A program made the translations under genes and the position numbers. This document shows, one piece after another, positions 43,047 to 52,384 of a stretch of 64,000 bases of DNA. Where the stretch lies: contig NZ_LNJZ01000009.1 of assembly GCF_002866065.1 (NCBI RefSeq), positions 62,001 to 126,000 on the forward strand, read 5' to 3'. The stretch is from Thiopseudomonas denitrificans (lineage in GTDB: Bacteria; Pseudomonadota; Gammaproteobacteria; Pseudomonadales; Pseudomonadaceae). The notes under the pieces were generated by a model that was not told where the DNA came from, did not search any database, and saw only the letters and a list, made by a program, of their open reading frames with translations. The number at the start of each line of letters is the position of its first letter. Positions within the stretch are counted from its first letter, which is position 1.

Positions 43047-44853
43047 CGCCTTCCTCCGCCAGCTCTTCAAACTGGGTGGCATGCAGACGGGCGTAATAAC
43101 CGTTTTCCGCCAGCAACTGGGCATGGCTGCCACGCTCGACAATACGGCCCTGGTCCATCACCAGAATCAGGTCGGCCCGCTCGATGGTGCTCAGGCGGTG
43201 GGCAATCACCAGCGTGGTCCGGCCCTGTACCGCATGCTCCAGTGCAGCTTGAATGTGCCGCTCTGATTCAGTATCCAGCGCCGAGGTGGCCTCGTCCAGA
43301 ATCAGCAGCGGTGCATCCTTGAGCAGTGCCCGGGCAATTGCCAGGCGCTGGCGCTGGCCACCGGACAGCAACACACCGTTCTCGCCAACCAGCGTCTGGT
43401 AACCGTCGGGCATGCGTTCGATGAACTCGGCAGCAAAGGCGGCCTCGGCGGCAACCCGCACCTCATCTTCACTCTTGCTGGCCAGATCGCCATAGGCGAT
43501 GTTGTTGAACACGGTATCGTTGAACAGCGAAACCTGCTGGGTTACCAGCGCAATGTGCCGGCGCAGGCTCTGTAAAGGCAACTGGCGGATTTCAACGCCA
43601 TCAATGAGTATCTCGCCTTCGCTATGGTCATAAAAACGCGGAATCAGGTTGGCCAGCGTCGACTTGCCACTGCCCGAGCGGCCGACCAGCGCCACCATCT
43701 GGCCCGGCTCGGCAACGAAGCTGATATTGTCCAGCACCCGCTTGTCAGTCTGCGGATAGACAAAGCCCAGGTTGCGTACCTCCAGCCGGCCCTGCACCTG
43801 CTGCAGCTGCTGCGTGCCTGTATCCACTTCCTGCGCTTCATCCAGCTGCTCGAAAATGCTTTCCGCTCCGGCCACACCGCGCTGAATGGTCGAGCTGACT
43901 TCCGACAGCTGGCGAATCGGTTTGGGCAACAGGCCGGCCAGCGTGATATAGGCCACCAGATCGCCCGGCGAGGCATCACCGCGCAACCACAGCACCAGAA
44001 ACAGCAGCACCGACATCGCCGAATAGATCACCAGCTGCAACGACGGCGTATACACCGAGGTGGTCTTGACCATTTTCAGCTGGCGCTTGGTGTTCTGCTC
44101 GCTGGCATCAAGAAAACGCTCCTGCTCGTAGGCTTCGCCACCAAAGCTGCGCACCACGCGATGGCCCTGGATCGCCTCCGACGCGACATGGGTGACATCG
44201 CCCATCGCCACCTGGATCTTCTTGCTCTGCTTGCGAAATTTCTTGCTGGCACTGCCCACCATCAGGGCAATCACCGGCAAAATCGCCACCATCACCAGCG
44301 TCAATTTCCAGTTCATCCACAGCAGCATGCCAAACAGGAACACCACCGTCATGCCTTCACGCACCACCACCTTGATCGCCTCGGTGGCGGCACCGGTGAC
44401 CATGGTGACGTTGTAGGTGATGCGGGAAATCAGGTGACCGGAGTTGTGGTGGTCAAAATAGCTGTTGGGCAGGGTTAGCAGGTTGTTGAACAATTGCACA
44501 CGCAGATCGTGCACCAGCCCCAGCGAGGTCTTGGCCAGGAAAAAGTTGCCAAGGAAGGAGCCGACACCCTGCCAGAAGGCAATCAGCACAATCAGCAACG
44601 GCACCGCCTGCACCAGACGCAAATCCGCCAGCCAGCTCACGTTCGGGAACAGCACCGCTTCCGGATTGGTCAGCCCGTCAACGAAATATTTGAGAATGTA
44701 ACCCAGCATCGGCTGGGTCGAGGCGAAGATCAGATAACCGAGGATACTCAGGCTGAAATAGCCGATATAGGGCCTGACATAGCGCAACAGGCGAAAGTAG
44801 ATCTTGACACCGGACATGGCCGGTTTTTCTGCTTCTTTATCAGTATCAGTCAT
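43039..44853 (-). CDS. msbA: Lipid A ABC transporter (flippase) MsbA
   Basis: Flips lipid A-core across the inner membrane as a homodimer. The 604-residue half-transporter has six membrane helices (about 20-320) and an ATPase domain with Walker A ALVGRSGSGKSTLANL, Q-loop VTQQVSLFNDT, signature LLSGGQRQRLAIARAL, Walker B PLLILDEATSALD and switch His in VIAHRLST. Strong MsbA similarity appears in YVRPYIGYFSLSILGYLIFA and NSYFDHHNSGHLISRITYN. The start at 44853 has only a weak ribosome site. It lies 44 nt after hda. lpxK, its usual partner, is not adjacent. Confidence 0.93.
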   Translation of the reverse strand: MTDTDKEAEKPAMSGVKIYFRLLRYVRPYIGYFSLSILGYLIFASTQPMLGYILKYFVDGLTNPEAVLFPNVSWLADLRLVQAVPLLIVLIAFWQGVGSFLGNFFLAKTSLGLVHDLRVQLFNNLLTLPNSYFDHHNSGHLISRITYNVTMVTGAATEAIKVVVREGMTVVFLFGMLLWMNWKLTLVMVAILPVIALMVGSASKKFRKQSKKIQVAMGDVTHVASEAIQGHRVVRSFGGEAYEQERFLDASEQNTKRQLKMVKTTSVYTPSLQLVIYSAMSVLLFLVLWLRGDASPGDLVAYITLAGLLPKPIRQLSEVSSTIQRGVAGAESIFEQLDEAQEVDTGTQQLQQVQGRLEVRNLGFVYPQTDKRVLDNISFVAEPGQMVALVGRSGSGKSTLANLIPRFYDHSEGEILIDGVEIRQLPLQSLRRHIALVTQQVSLFNDTVFNNIAYGDLASKSEDEVRVAAEAAFAAEFIERMPDGYQTLVGENGVLLSGGQRQRLAIARALLKDAPLLILDEATSALDTESERHIQAALEHAVQGRTTLVIAHRLSTIERADLILVMDQGRIVERGSHAQLLAENGYYARLHATQFEELAEEGDE

Positions 44854-44897
44854 GCCGACTCACTATAAAATTCGATATCAGGGCAACAGCCCGCACA

Positions 44898-45629
44898 CTA
44901 AAGCCGGCCATTATCGCCAAACAGCACATCTTTGACAAAAGGAATGGTCAGCTTGCGCTGGGCCTGCAGTGATGCCTGGTCCAGCTGCTCTAGCGCGGCA
45001 AACAGCGCATCCATGCTGCGCGTCAGCCGGCCCAGCAAAAAACGTCCGACCTCGTCCGACAGGTAGAGTCCGCGCCGTGACGCACGCAATTGCAAAGCAC
45101 GCAATTTTTCGTCGTCGTCCAGTTCCTGCAGGTGAAACACCAGCGCCAGGTTGAACCTGGAATGCAAATCCGGCAGGTCAATCACCAGTTCGCGTGGCGA
45201 ACAATCGGCGCTGATCAACAGGCGCTTGCCGGCATCACGCAACCGGTTGAAGGCATGAAACAGCCCCTGCTCCCACCCGGGCTGGCCGGCAACCAGCTGT
45301 ACATCATCCAGTGCCAGCAGATCGCAGTACTCGACGCCATCAAGTACCCCCGGGCCATAGTCCAGACACTCCTGCAGCGGCAGATACTGGGCGCGCAACC
45401 CCTGTTCCTCGGCACGCAGGCAGGCTGCCTGCAACAGGTGGCTGCGGCCGGAGCCGGGCTTGCCCCACAACCAGATGAAACTGTCGACCCAGGCATCCTG
45501 TGCATGGCAGGCCCGCTCGATATAACCCTGCGCGGCGGCATTGGCACCGGCATAATAGTTGGCAAAGGTGGCATCATCACGCAGACGTATGCCCAGCGGC
45601 AACTGCACCGGTTTCTGTTCTGGATTCAT
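44898..45629 (-). CDS. hda: DnaA regulatory inactivator Hda
   Basis: With the loaded beta clamp, Hda stimulates ATP hydrolysis by DnaA after initiation. The 243-residue product starts MNPEQKPVQLPLGIRLRDD, where QLPLGI is the clamp-binding motif. It then has the AAA+ core with WLWGKPGSGRSHLLQAAC as Walker A (Arg after Ser instead of the usual Lys-Thr, normal for Hda), LLALDDVQLVAG as Walker B, DLHSRFNLALVFHLQ and a C-terminal helical lid. It follows perM with 1 nt between and precedes msbA, so it is part of a compact operon. Confidence 0.95.
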   Translation of the reverse strand: MNPEQKPVQLPLGIRLRDDATFANYYAGANAAAQGYIERACHAQDAWVDSFIWLWGKPGSGRSHLLQAACLRAEEQGLRAQYLPLQECLDYGPGVLDGVEYCDLLALDDVQLVAGQPGWEQGLFHAFNRLRDAGKRLLISADCSPRELVIDLPDLHSRFNLALVFHLQELDDDEKLRALQLRASRRGLYLSDEVGRFLLGRLTRSMDALFAALEQLDQASLQAQRKLTIPFVKDVLFGDNGRL

Positions 45630-45630
45630 T

Positions 45631-46707
45631 TCATTCCTGCCGGTACAGCTCGGAGGAGCGATAGCGCTGATACAAGAACCGCACCCAGACCATCAGCACC
45701 GCGGCCACTGGCAAGGCCAGCAACACACCGGTAAAGCCGAACAGCTGGCCCCCGGCAAGGATGGCAAACATCACCGCCACCGGATGCAGGCCAATGCGGT
45801 CACCCACCAATAAGGGAGTCAGGGCGACCGACTCAAGCACCTGGCCCAGCAAGAATACGCCGACAATGCCGCCCAGCATCAGGTAATCCAGCCCGAACTG
45901 GAACAGCCCGGCAATCAGTGCCACGCCGATACCGACGATAAAGCCCATATAGGGCACAATGCTGGCCAGCCCGGCCAACACCCCGACCAACAACCCCAGC
46001 TTGAGGCCAAGCAGCATCAGGCCCAGCGCATAAACCACCGCCAGCGCCAGCATCACCAGCAGCTGGCCACGCATGAAAGCGCCCAGCACTTCATGGCATT
46101 CACTGGTCAGGCGGATCACCAGCGGCTCTTCACGCCGGGGCAACAATACCTGCACCTTGCCAACAATCAACCGCCAGTCGCGCAGCAGGTAAAACGTCAC
46201 CACCGGCACCAGAAACAGATTGGTTAGCCAGCCGACCAGCGCCATGCCGGAGCTGCTGAGCACTCCGAGCAGCATGCCGGCGATATTGGGAGCCTTCTCC
46301 AGCTGGCTGCTCAGCGCCTGTTTGAGCTTGTCCACCTCCCAGACGTCTTCTTCCAGCCCGAGGGTCTCCTGCAGCCAGGGCAGCAGGCTTTGTTGCAGCC
46401 AGTCCAGCAGTTGCGGAGTCAGCGCGTAAAGATCGGTCAGCTGGCGACCCAGCATGGGTACCAGAATCAGGATCAGCAGCGCCACTATTCCGGCCAACCC
46501 GAGAAACACGATCGCCACGGCCCAGGTGCGTGACAGGAACTTCAGCTGCTGCAGCCGCTCTACCAGCGGATTGCCCATATAAGCGAGCAGTGCGCCCAAC
46601 AGGAAGGGGGTCAGCACCGGCAACAGGGCATAACCCAGCACCAGTGCTGCCAGCAAGGCCAGCCATGGCCAATAGGCCCTCAGGGCCTGAGCGGGTTGCA
46701 TGGCCAT
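45631..46707 (-). CDS. AI-2E family transporter / PerM-type permease
   Basis: The 358-residue inner-membrane protein has about eight hydrophobic helices with the family pattern: LLPVLTPFLLGALLAYMGNPLV, a charged loop at about 95-150, NLFLVPVVTFYLLRDW, and the C-terminal PYMGFIVGIGVALIAGL and VLESVALTPLLVGDRIGLHPV. Substrates of this family range from AI-2 to ions; none can be assigned here. The start ATG at 46707 overlaps the DUF2066 stop by one base (TGATG), which supports coupling. The order DUF2066-perM-hda is found, with variations, in Pseudomonas relatives. Confidence 0.88.
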   Translation of the reverse strand: MAMQPAQALRAYWPWLALLAALVLGYALLPVLTPFLLGALLAYMGNPLVERLQQLKFLSRTWAVAIVFLGLAGIVALLILILVPMLGRQLTDLYALTPQLLDWLQQSLLPWLQETLGLEEDVWEVDKLKQALSSQLEKAPNIAGMLLGVLSSSGMALVGWLTNLFLVPVVTFYLLRDWRLIVGKVQVLLPRREEPLVIRLTSECHEVLGAFMRGQLLVMLALAVVYALGLMLLGLKLGLLVGVLAGLASIVPYMGFIVGIGVALIAGLFQFGLDYLMLGGIVGVFLLGQVLESVALTPLLVGDRIGLHPVAVMFAILAGGQLFGFTGVLLALPVAAVLMVWVRFLYQRYRSSELYRQE

Positions 46708-47711
46708 CAGCGCACAAAGACCAGCTCGGTCACGGCAGGCGAAGCCTCGTCCTGCTCGTCATCCTGATACTGCGGCAACTCCCGGAACTGGTACAGCGCC
46801 AGCTGGCTGCGCAGTTGCTCGGGCAGTGCGGTCAGCTGCCAGATGGCCTGATTACCCTGCAGGGACACCAGTTTGCCGTCAAATACCTGCAGCGCTTTTT
46901 CGGCGGCCAGCATGCCGTCCAGGTCCAGCCCCTGCAGGCGCACACGAATATGATCGCCCTGCCCCGGCACCACCGCATATTCCTGTGCCATGTCGGCGGC
47001 CAGCTGCCGGAACAGCGCATCGGCGGCCGCCACCGCGTTGTCACCAGACAGCTTGCCGGACAACTTGTGGCTGCTGCCAAGCAGCTGCCAGTTACCGCTG
47101 ATGCCTTCGGCCGCCTCCTGTGCGTTGACCACCAGCAGCGCGTCACCGCCATAACGCTGCAGCAACTCCTGCCACTGCTGCTCATCGGTGCTGTCCCAGC
47201 CCTGGTCAGCACGCACCTGTTCGCTCAGGTCAGCCAGCGGAAAGCGTGCCGGCAAGCCCCGGTGCAAGGCGGCCTGCTGCAGGTTGAGCGAACGGTTCTG
47301 GCCATCCCCCAGCAACTGACGACCCTGCAACCCCTCCTGCACCCACCACAGCAGCAAGACCGGACGATCATTACCCCAGACCGGAACCTGCGCATCACGC
47401 AATGCCTGCATGACGCTGGCCGGATCAAAGCTTACCTGCAGCTCGTCCTCCTGGTAGGTATAGCCCAGTGCCAGGTCCTGCGGGCTGGCCAGTTGTGCGG
47501 CCAGCGCCCTGTTGTGTGCATTGTCGGCAGAGCCGGTCAGGCGCTGCATCAGCGTGACAAAGGCGCGTGAAAATGCCTCCGCCCTGGCATCGTCACCAGC
47601 CTGTGCAAGGGGTTCACGCACCTGATACAGCCCGGACACCGGCGCAGCCCAGACCGCCTGCGTTGCCAGTAGAATGATGCCACCGAGTAATGTTGCCTGA
47701 AGCTGCTTCAT
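46707..47711 (-). CDS. DUF2066 family periplasmic protein
   Basis: The 334-residue product has a signal peptide (MKQLQATLLGGIILLATQAV, cleaved after WA or AAP) and the DUF2066 pattern: YQVREPLAQAGDDARAEAFSRAF, LMQRLTGSADN, LGYTYQEDELQVSFDP, PVLLLWWVQEG and GDALLVVNAQE. No function is known to me. I start at the ATG ending at 47711 because AGAGGT lies just upstream and the signal peptide begins there; the upstream extension has no family similarity. It begins the run DUF2066-perM-hda-msbA-mazG-DUF2058. The usual divergent purM is not present upstream. Confidence 0.86.
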   Translation of the reverse strand: MKQLQATLLGGIILLATQAVWAAPVSGLYQVREPLAQAGDDARAEAFSRAFVTLMQRLTGSADNAHNRALAAQLASPQDLALGYTYQEDELQVSFDPASVMQALRDAQVPVWGNDRPVLLLWWVQEGLQGRQLLGDGQNRSLNLQQAALHRGLPARFPLADLSEQVRADQGWDSTDEQQWQELLQRYGGDALLVVNAQEAAEGISGNWQLLGSSHKLSGKLSGDNAVAAADALFRQLAADMAQEYAVVPGQGDHIRVRLQGLDLDGMLAAEKALQVFDGKLVSLQGNQAIWQLTALPEQLRSQLALYQFRELPQYQDDEQDEASPAVTELVFVR

Positions 47712-47844
47712 CTTTACCTCTGCTCTTGCCGGCCTGTTGTGTGCCATCCGCTGCATTGACGTGACAGCACCGAAAAATGGATGCAATAGTGTATAAGATT
47801 CGGCAATGAAAAACCGCACTTGTCTTGCCGGCAACCGCCCAACG

Positions 47845-47881
47845 AAAAACGGCCCTGTCCACATCAGCAGACAGGGCCGTT
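47845..47881 (-). terminator. Rho-independent terminator of the comEA-like gene
   Basis: A perfect 12-bp stem, AACGGCCCTGTC (47848-47859) with GACAGGGCCGTT (47870-47881), has a 10-nt loop. On the minus strand it is followed by TTTTT overlapping the stem end. It lies 18 nt after the ComEA-like stop and before the DUF2066 operon. Confidence 0.82.
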
Positions 47882-47898
47882 GCCGGCAACCGCTCCGG

Positions 47899-48213
47899 TC
47901 AATCAACCGTTAGCTGGTCACGAATGCGCTCCAGCGTAGAGACGCCGATGCCGTTGACCTCCAGCAGCTCATCCACCGAGACAAAAGCCCCCTGCTGGGT
48001 ACGGTAATCGACAATCGCCTGGGCCTTGGCCGGGCCGACTCCTTTCAGCTCCTTGGCCAGGGTTTGCGCATCGGCTTCATTGATGTTGATTTTCGTTGTG
48101 ATGGCCGCCATGGCAACGGCCGGTGCTTCTGTTTGCGCATGTACCTGCGATGCCAGCGGCAGGCTGGCCAATGCGGCAAACAACAGTGCAGCCAGTTTGT
48201 TCTTCATTATCAT
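47899..48213 (-). CDS. Small secreted ComEA-like helix-hairpin-helix protein
   Basis: The 104-residue product has a signal peptide (MKNKLAALLFAALASLPLAS, cleaved after VHA) followed by one ComEA-type domain with two helix-hairpin-helix motifs: ININEADAQTLAKELKGVGP and LLEVNGIGVSTLERIRD. ComEA proteins bind DNA in the periplasm during natural transformation; in Pseudomonas and Haemophilus short secreted forms like this one occur. AAGGAG precedes the ATG ending at 48213; an internal ATG at 48207 is possible. It lies after pilD on the same strand, which fits a link to DNA uptake through type IV pili, by inference. It has its own terminator. Confidence 0.85.
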   Translation of the reverse strand: MIMKNKLAALLFAALASLPLASQVHAQTEAPAVAMAAITTKININEADAQTLAKELKGVGPAKAQAIVDYRTQQGAFVSVDELLEVNGIGVSTLERIRDQLTVD

Positions 48214-48396
48214 GATATTGCTCTCCTTGTCAGTCTGACGGCCGGCGGCAAGCGCTCCGGCCATTCCTTGTGTCCCCTGCACTGCAAAACCCGGGTCCGG
48301 TTCTCAGGTGACACCCATAACAATAATCCACCCCGGAAAATCGTCTGCCTTTATTGCCGGTTCGTGAAGCAGATCACAAAAGCACCGCTGCCCTCC

Positions 48397-49266
48397 TCAG
48401 AAGCCGGCAAACTGCAAATAACTTTGGGTGATCTGCTCACCCCAGATCAGGGCAATCCAGCCGGCAACAGCCAGATAAGGGCCAAACGGCAGCGGTTGCG
48501 CCATGCCCTGGCGCTGCAGGCGCAAGATGATCACCCCCAGCACCGCCCCTACCACCGACGACAGCAAAATGGTCAGCGGCAGCACCTGCCAGCCACCCCA
48601 TGCACCCAGCATTGCCAGCAGCTTGAAATCGCCATAGCCCATGCCTTCCTTGCCGGTCACCAGCTTGAACAACCAGAACACCGACCACAGCGACAGATAA
48701 CCGAACGCCGCACCATAGACTGCATCCTGCAGGCTGACAAACAGCCCGAAACTGTTGACCAGCAAACCCAGCCACAGCAACGGCAACACCACCACGTCGG
48801 GCAGTAGCTGATGGTCAGCGTCAATCAGGCTCAGTGCAATCAGGCCCCATGTCAGCAGCAGCATCGCCGCCCCTTCTGCGGTTGCACCGAAGTGCCAGGC
48901 AACCACCAGCGACAGCAGGCCCGAGGCCAGCTCCACCAGCGGATAACGCGCGCTGATGCCTCCCTTGCACGAACTGCAACGCCCACGCAACGCCAGCCAG
49001 CTCGCCAGCGGAATGTTCTGCCAGGCACGAATCGGGGCTGCACAATGCGGGCAGCGTGACGGCGGCCACAACAGGTTGAACGGCTTCTGCTGCTCTGTCG
49101 CCGGCAACTCCAGTATATCCCGCGCCTGGGTTTCCCAATCCCGCTGCAGAATCACCGGCAAACGGTACACCACCACATTGAGAAAACTGCCGACCATCAG
49201 GCCCAGCACGCCAGCCACCAGCAGCAGCGCCACAGAGTTGGTCTGCAGCAAGTCGACCACATTCAT
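48397..49266 (-). CDS. pilD: Prepilin peptidase / N-methyltransferase PilD
   Basis: Cleaves type IV prepilins and N-methylates the new N-terminal residue. The 289-residue inner-membrane protein has the N-terminal VLGLMVGSFLNVVVYRLP, two zinc-binding Cys pairs (SRCPHCAAPI and RCSSCKGGIS), and the catalytic aspartates in SLIDADHQLLPD and GMGYGDFKLLAMLG. Eight hydrophobic helices are visible. Its ATG at 49266 overlaps the pilC stop by one base. It should process the prepilins encoded at 54.6-62.0 kb in this window. coaE, which follows pilD in Pseudomonas, is absent. Confidence 0.96.
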   Translation of the reverse strand: MNVVDLLQTNSVALLLVAGVLGLMVGSFLNVVVYRLPVILQRDWETQARDILELPATEQQKPFNLLWPPSRCPHCAAPIRAWQNIPLASWLALRGRCSSCKGGISARYPLVELASGLLSLVVAWHFGATAEGAAMLLLTWGLIALSLIDADHQLLPDVVVLPLLWLGLLVNSFGLFVSLQDAVYGAAFGYLSLWSVFWLFKLVTGKEGMGYGDFKLLAMLGAWGGWQVLPLTILLSSVVGAVLGVIILRLQRQGMAQPLPFGPYLAVAGWIALIWGEQITQSYLQFAGF

Positions 49267-50480
49267 CAAACCACCGCGCCCAGCTGGAAAATCGGCAGGT
49301 ACATGGCAATGATCAAACCACCAACCAATACCCCCAGTACCGCCATGATCATCGGCTCCATCAGCGCAGTCAGGCCGTCAACCGCGTTGTCCACCTCGGC
49401 CTCGTAGTGGGTGGCCACCTTGTCCAGCATCTCGTCGAGGGCACCGGACTCCTCACCAATCGAGGTCATCTGCAGGGCCATGGCCGGAAACACCTGGGTC
49501 GCACGCATGGCGATGTTCAGCTGGGTACCACCGGTGACTTCGGTCTTGATTCTTTGCACCGCATTTTTGAACACCACGTTACCGGTGGCACCGGCCACCG
49601 AGTCCAGCGCATCCACCAGCGGCACACCGGCCGAAAAGGTGGTGGCCAGCGTACGCCCGAAACGGGCCACCGCCGAGTTGTAAATGATGTTGCCCACCAC
49701 CGGCACCTTCAGCAGCATCCGGTCAATGCTGTCACGCAATTTTTCCGAGCGCTGCATCGCCGTACGAAACAGGAAACCGGCCGCCACCAGCGCCAACAGA
49801 ACAACCAGACCATGCTCCTGCAGGGTCTCCGACAACCCGATCACCATCATGGTAAAGGCCGGCAGCTCGGCACCGAAGTTGGCAAACACTTCCTGAAACT
49901 GCGGCACCACCTTGATCAGCAGGATCGCGGATACGATCACCGCCACCAAGATCACCGCAATCGGATAGTTCATGGCTTTCTTGATCTTGGCTTTCAGCGC
50001 CTCGGTCTTTTCCTTGTAGGTGGCAACCCGGTCCAGCAGGGTTTCCAGCGCACCGGACTGCTCACCCGAGTCCACCAGGTTGCAATACAGGTCATCAAAA
50101 AACTTGGGGTGCTTGCGCAAACTGCTGGCCAGGCTGTTACCGGCCCCCACATCCACCTTGATCGACTCCACCAGACGGGTCATGTTGGGGTTCTGCAAAC
50201 CCTCAAGAATGATGTCGAACGACTGTAACAACGGCACCCCGGACTTCATCATGGTAGCCAGCTGGCGGGTAAACACCGCAATGTCCATCGGCTTGATCCG
50301 TTTGCCGGAGCCAAACAGCTGCACTCCCTGCTTGCGCACCTTGGTCGGGTTGATGCCCTGCTTGCGCAGCTGCGCCTTGACCAGCGATGGGTCCTGGCCC
50401 GACATCTGACCCTTGATCTTCGTGCCCTGCCGTGTGGTGCCTTCCCACAAAAAAATCGTCTCTTTAGCTGCTTTGGCCAT
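49266..50480 (-). CDS. pilC: Type IV pilus inner-membrane platform protein PilC
   Basis: Inner-membrane platform that couples the PilB and PilT ATPases to pilin movement. The 404-residue product has two repeated T2SF domains (about 70-190 and 273-395), each starting with FTRQLATMMKSGVPLLQSFD or FGRTLATTFSAGVPLVDALD, and three membrane helices at about 170-192, 218-242 and 375-396. The start MAKAAKETIFLWEGTTRQGT is typical. It lies 3 nt after pilB. Confidence 0.97.
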   Translation of the reverse strand: MAKAAKETIFLWEGTTRQGTKIKGQMSGQDPSLVKAQLRKQGINPTKVRKQGVQLFGSGKRIKPMDIAVFTRQLATMMKSGVPLLQSFDIILEGLQNPNMTRLVESIKVDVGAGNSLASSLRKHPKFFDDLYCNLVDSGEQSGALETLLDRVATYKEKTEALKAKIKKAMNYPIAVILVAVIVSAILLIKVVPQFQEVFANFGAELPAFTMMVIGLSETLQEHGLVVLLALVAAGFLFRTAMQRSEKLRDSIDRMLLKVPVVGNIIYNSAVARFGRTLATTFSAGVPLVDALDSVAGATGNVVFKNAVQRIKTEVTGGTQLNIAMRATQVFPAMALQMTSIGEESGALDEMLDKVATHYEAEVDNAVDGLTALMEPMIMAVLGVLVGGLIIAMYLPIFQLGAVV

Positions 50481-50483
50481 GAT

Positions 50484-52184
50484 TTAGTCCTTGGTTACAC
50501 GGTTCACTTCTTCCAGGCTGGTCACGCCCTGGATAACTTTCAACAAGCCGGAGGCGCGCAGATCGGGATAGCCCTCCGCGCGCATCTGTGCACTCAGTTC
50601 AATGGAGTTGGCGTTTTCCATGATCAGGCGTTGCAGAGGCGGTGTAATGCTGACCACTTCATAAATCCCGACCCGCCCCTTGTAACCGCCATTGCAGTTC
50701 TCACAGCCCTTGGGCCCATACACCTTGAAGGTGCCGATCTGCTCCCTGGTGAAGCCTTCAGCCAGCAACACATCAGCCGGCACATCAACCTCTGTCTTGC
50801 ACTTGCACAACCGCCGTGCCAGCCGCTGGGCAATGATCAGGTTGACCGAAGTGGCCAGGTTGAACGAGGCAACCCCCATGTTGATCATGCGGTTGAGGGT
50901 TTCCGCAGCACTGTTGGTGTGCAGCGTGGACATCACCATGTGCCCGGTCTGTGCCGCCTTGATGGCAATCTCTGCGGTTTCCAGGTCACGGATCTCACCC
51001 ACCATGATGATGTCCGGGTCCTGCCGCAGGAAAGCACGCAGCGCCTGGGTAAAGTCCATGCCCTGCCGAGGGTTGACGTTGACCTGGTTGATGCCTTCCA
51101 GGTTGATCTCGACCGGGTCTTCGGCGGTGGAAATGTTCACGCCCACGGTATTGAGAATATTGAGGCCGGTATACAGCGAAACGGTCTTGCCCGAACCGGT
51201 CGGGCCGGTAACCAGAATCATCCCCTGTGGCTGGGCCAATGCGTTCAGATACAGCTGTTTCTGGTCATCTTCATAACCCAGCGCATCAATGCCCATCTGC
51301 GCGCTACTGGCATCCAGAATCCGCATGACGATCTTTTCGCCCCACAGGGTCGGCATGGTATTGACACGAAAGTCGATAGACTTGTTGCTCGAAACCTTGA
51401 GCTTGATGCGCCCGTCCTGGGGTTTGCGGCGCTCGGAAATATCCAGCCCCGCCATCACCTTCAAACGTGCGGAGATCCGGTCGCGCAGCTGGATCGGCGG
51501 CCGGGCCACCTCGTGCAATACACCATCGGTACGGAAACGCACGCGATAGGATTTCTCGTAAGGCTCAAAGTGCAAGTCCGACGAACCGCCCTTGATGGCG
51601 TCCAGCAACATCTTGTTGACAAAGCGCACCACCGGGGCTTCGTCTGCCGGGTCCATGGAAACAGCAGCATCTCCACCGTCACCGGTCTGTTCCGTCTCCA
51701 GGCCGTCAAGCTCCATGTCATCCAGCCCTTCCAGGGCTGCCGACGGCGAGTCATACAGCCGGTCAATGGCCTGGCCGAGCTTGTCGTCTTCAACCAGCAA
51801 ACCTTCGACCGTCAGGCCGGTGCTGAACTGGACATCGTTCATTGCCTGCTGGTTGGCGGGGTCAGACATGGCGATGTACAGCTTGTTGCCGCGCTTGTAC
51901 AGCGGCAGGATACGGTGCTGGCGCGCCAGTTTTTCAGCCACGCAATCCTTGACAAAAACTTCCGGATTGATTGCACTCAAGTCCATGTAGGCAACGCCAA
52001 ACTGGTCGGCAGCCAGCTCCATCAGGCGTCTGGCCGGTGCCAGCTTGTTCTGCACCAGCCAGGTAACCAGGGGCGTCGAATTGCGCCTGGCCTGCTGCAC
52101 CGCGTCGATGGCCTTGCTGTCTTCGAGCAAGCCTGCCTCAACAGCAGCTCGTGCCAAACCGACCAGATGAACCTTAGTATTCAT
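50484..52184 (-). CDS. pilB: Type IV pilus extension ATPase PilB
   Basis: Hexameric ATPase that powers pilus extension. The 566-residue protein has the N-terminal MshEN-type domain (about 1-150), then the motor with Walker A VTGPTGSGKTVSLY (about 323-336), Asp box STAEDPVEINLEGINQVNVN, Walker B DPDIIMVGEIRDLETAEI, His box TGHMVMSTLHTNSA, and the tetracysteine zinc site (CKCKTEV and CENCNGGYKG). The 200-nt upstream gap lacks a pilA gene, which in Pseudomonas sits divergently next to pilB; the major pilin is not in this window. Confidence 0.97.
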   Translation of the reverse strand: MNTKVHLVGLARAAVEAGLLEDSKAIDAVQQARRNSTPLVTWLVQNKLAPARRLMELAADQFGVAYMDLSAINPEVFVKDCVAEKLARQHRILPLYKRGNKLYIAMSDPANQQAMNDVQFSTGLTVEGLLVEDDKLGQAIDRLYDSPSAALEGLDDMELDGLETEQTGDGGDAAVSMDPADEAPVVRFVNKMLLDAIKGGSSDLHFEPYEKSYRVRFRTDGVLHEVARPPIQLRDRISARLKVMAGLDISERRKPQDGRIKLKVSSNKSIDFRVNTMPTLWGEKIVMRILDASSAQMGIDALGYEDDQKQLYLNALAQPQGMILVTGPTGSGKTVSLYTGLNILNTVGVNISTAEDPVEINLEGINQVNVNPRQGMDFTQALRAFLRQDPDIIMVGEIRDLETAEIAIKAAQTGHMVMSTLHTNSAAETLNRMINMGVASFNLATSVNLIIAQRLARRLCKCKTEVDVPADVLLAEGFTREQIGTFKVYGPKGCENCNGGYKGRVGIYEVVSITPPLQRLIMENANSIELSAQMRAEGYPDLRASGLLKVIQGVTSLEEVNRVTKD

Positions 52185-52384
52185 GCGTATTACTCATTCC
52201 CCACCCGTTGTCACTGCAAATCTACAAGACCGCAAACAACGGACTTATACCCTAATCTTGTGTTGCAGTATCAAAACCCGCGCACACTTTAGCAAACTCG
52301 CAGCCATCTCTGCTGACTAAATAGCATCACAAACGATCTGCATCAATTGCAGGCAAGGATTTATCCTGCCGGACAGCAGCGTCA

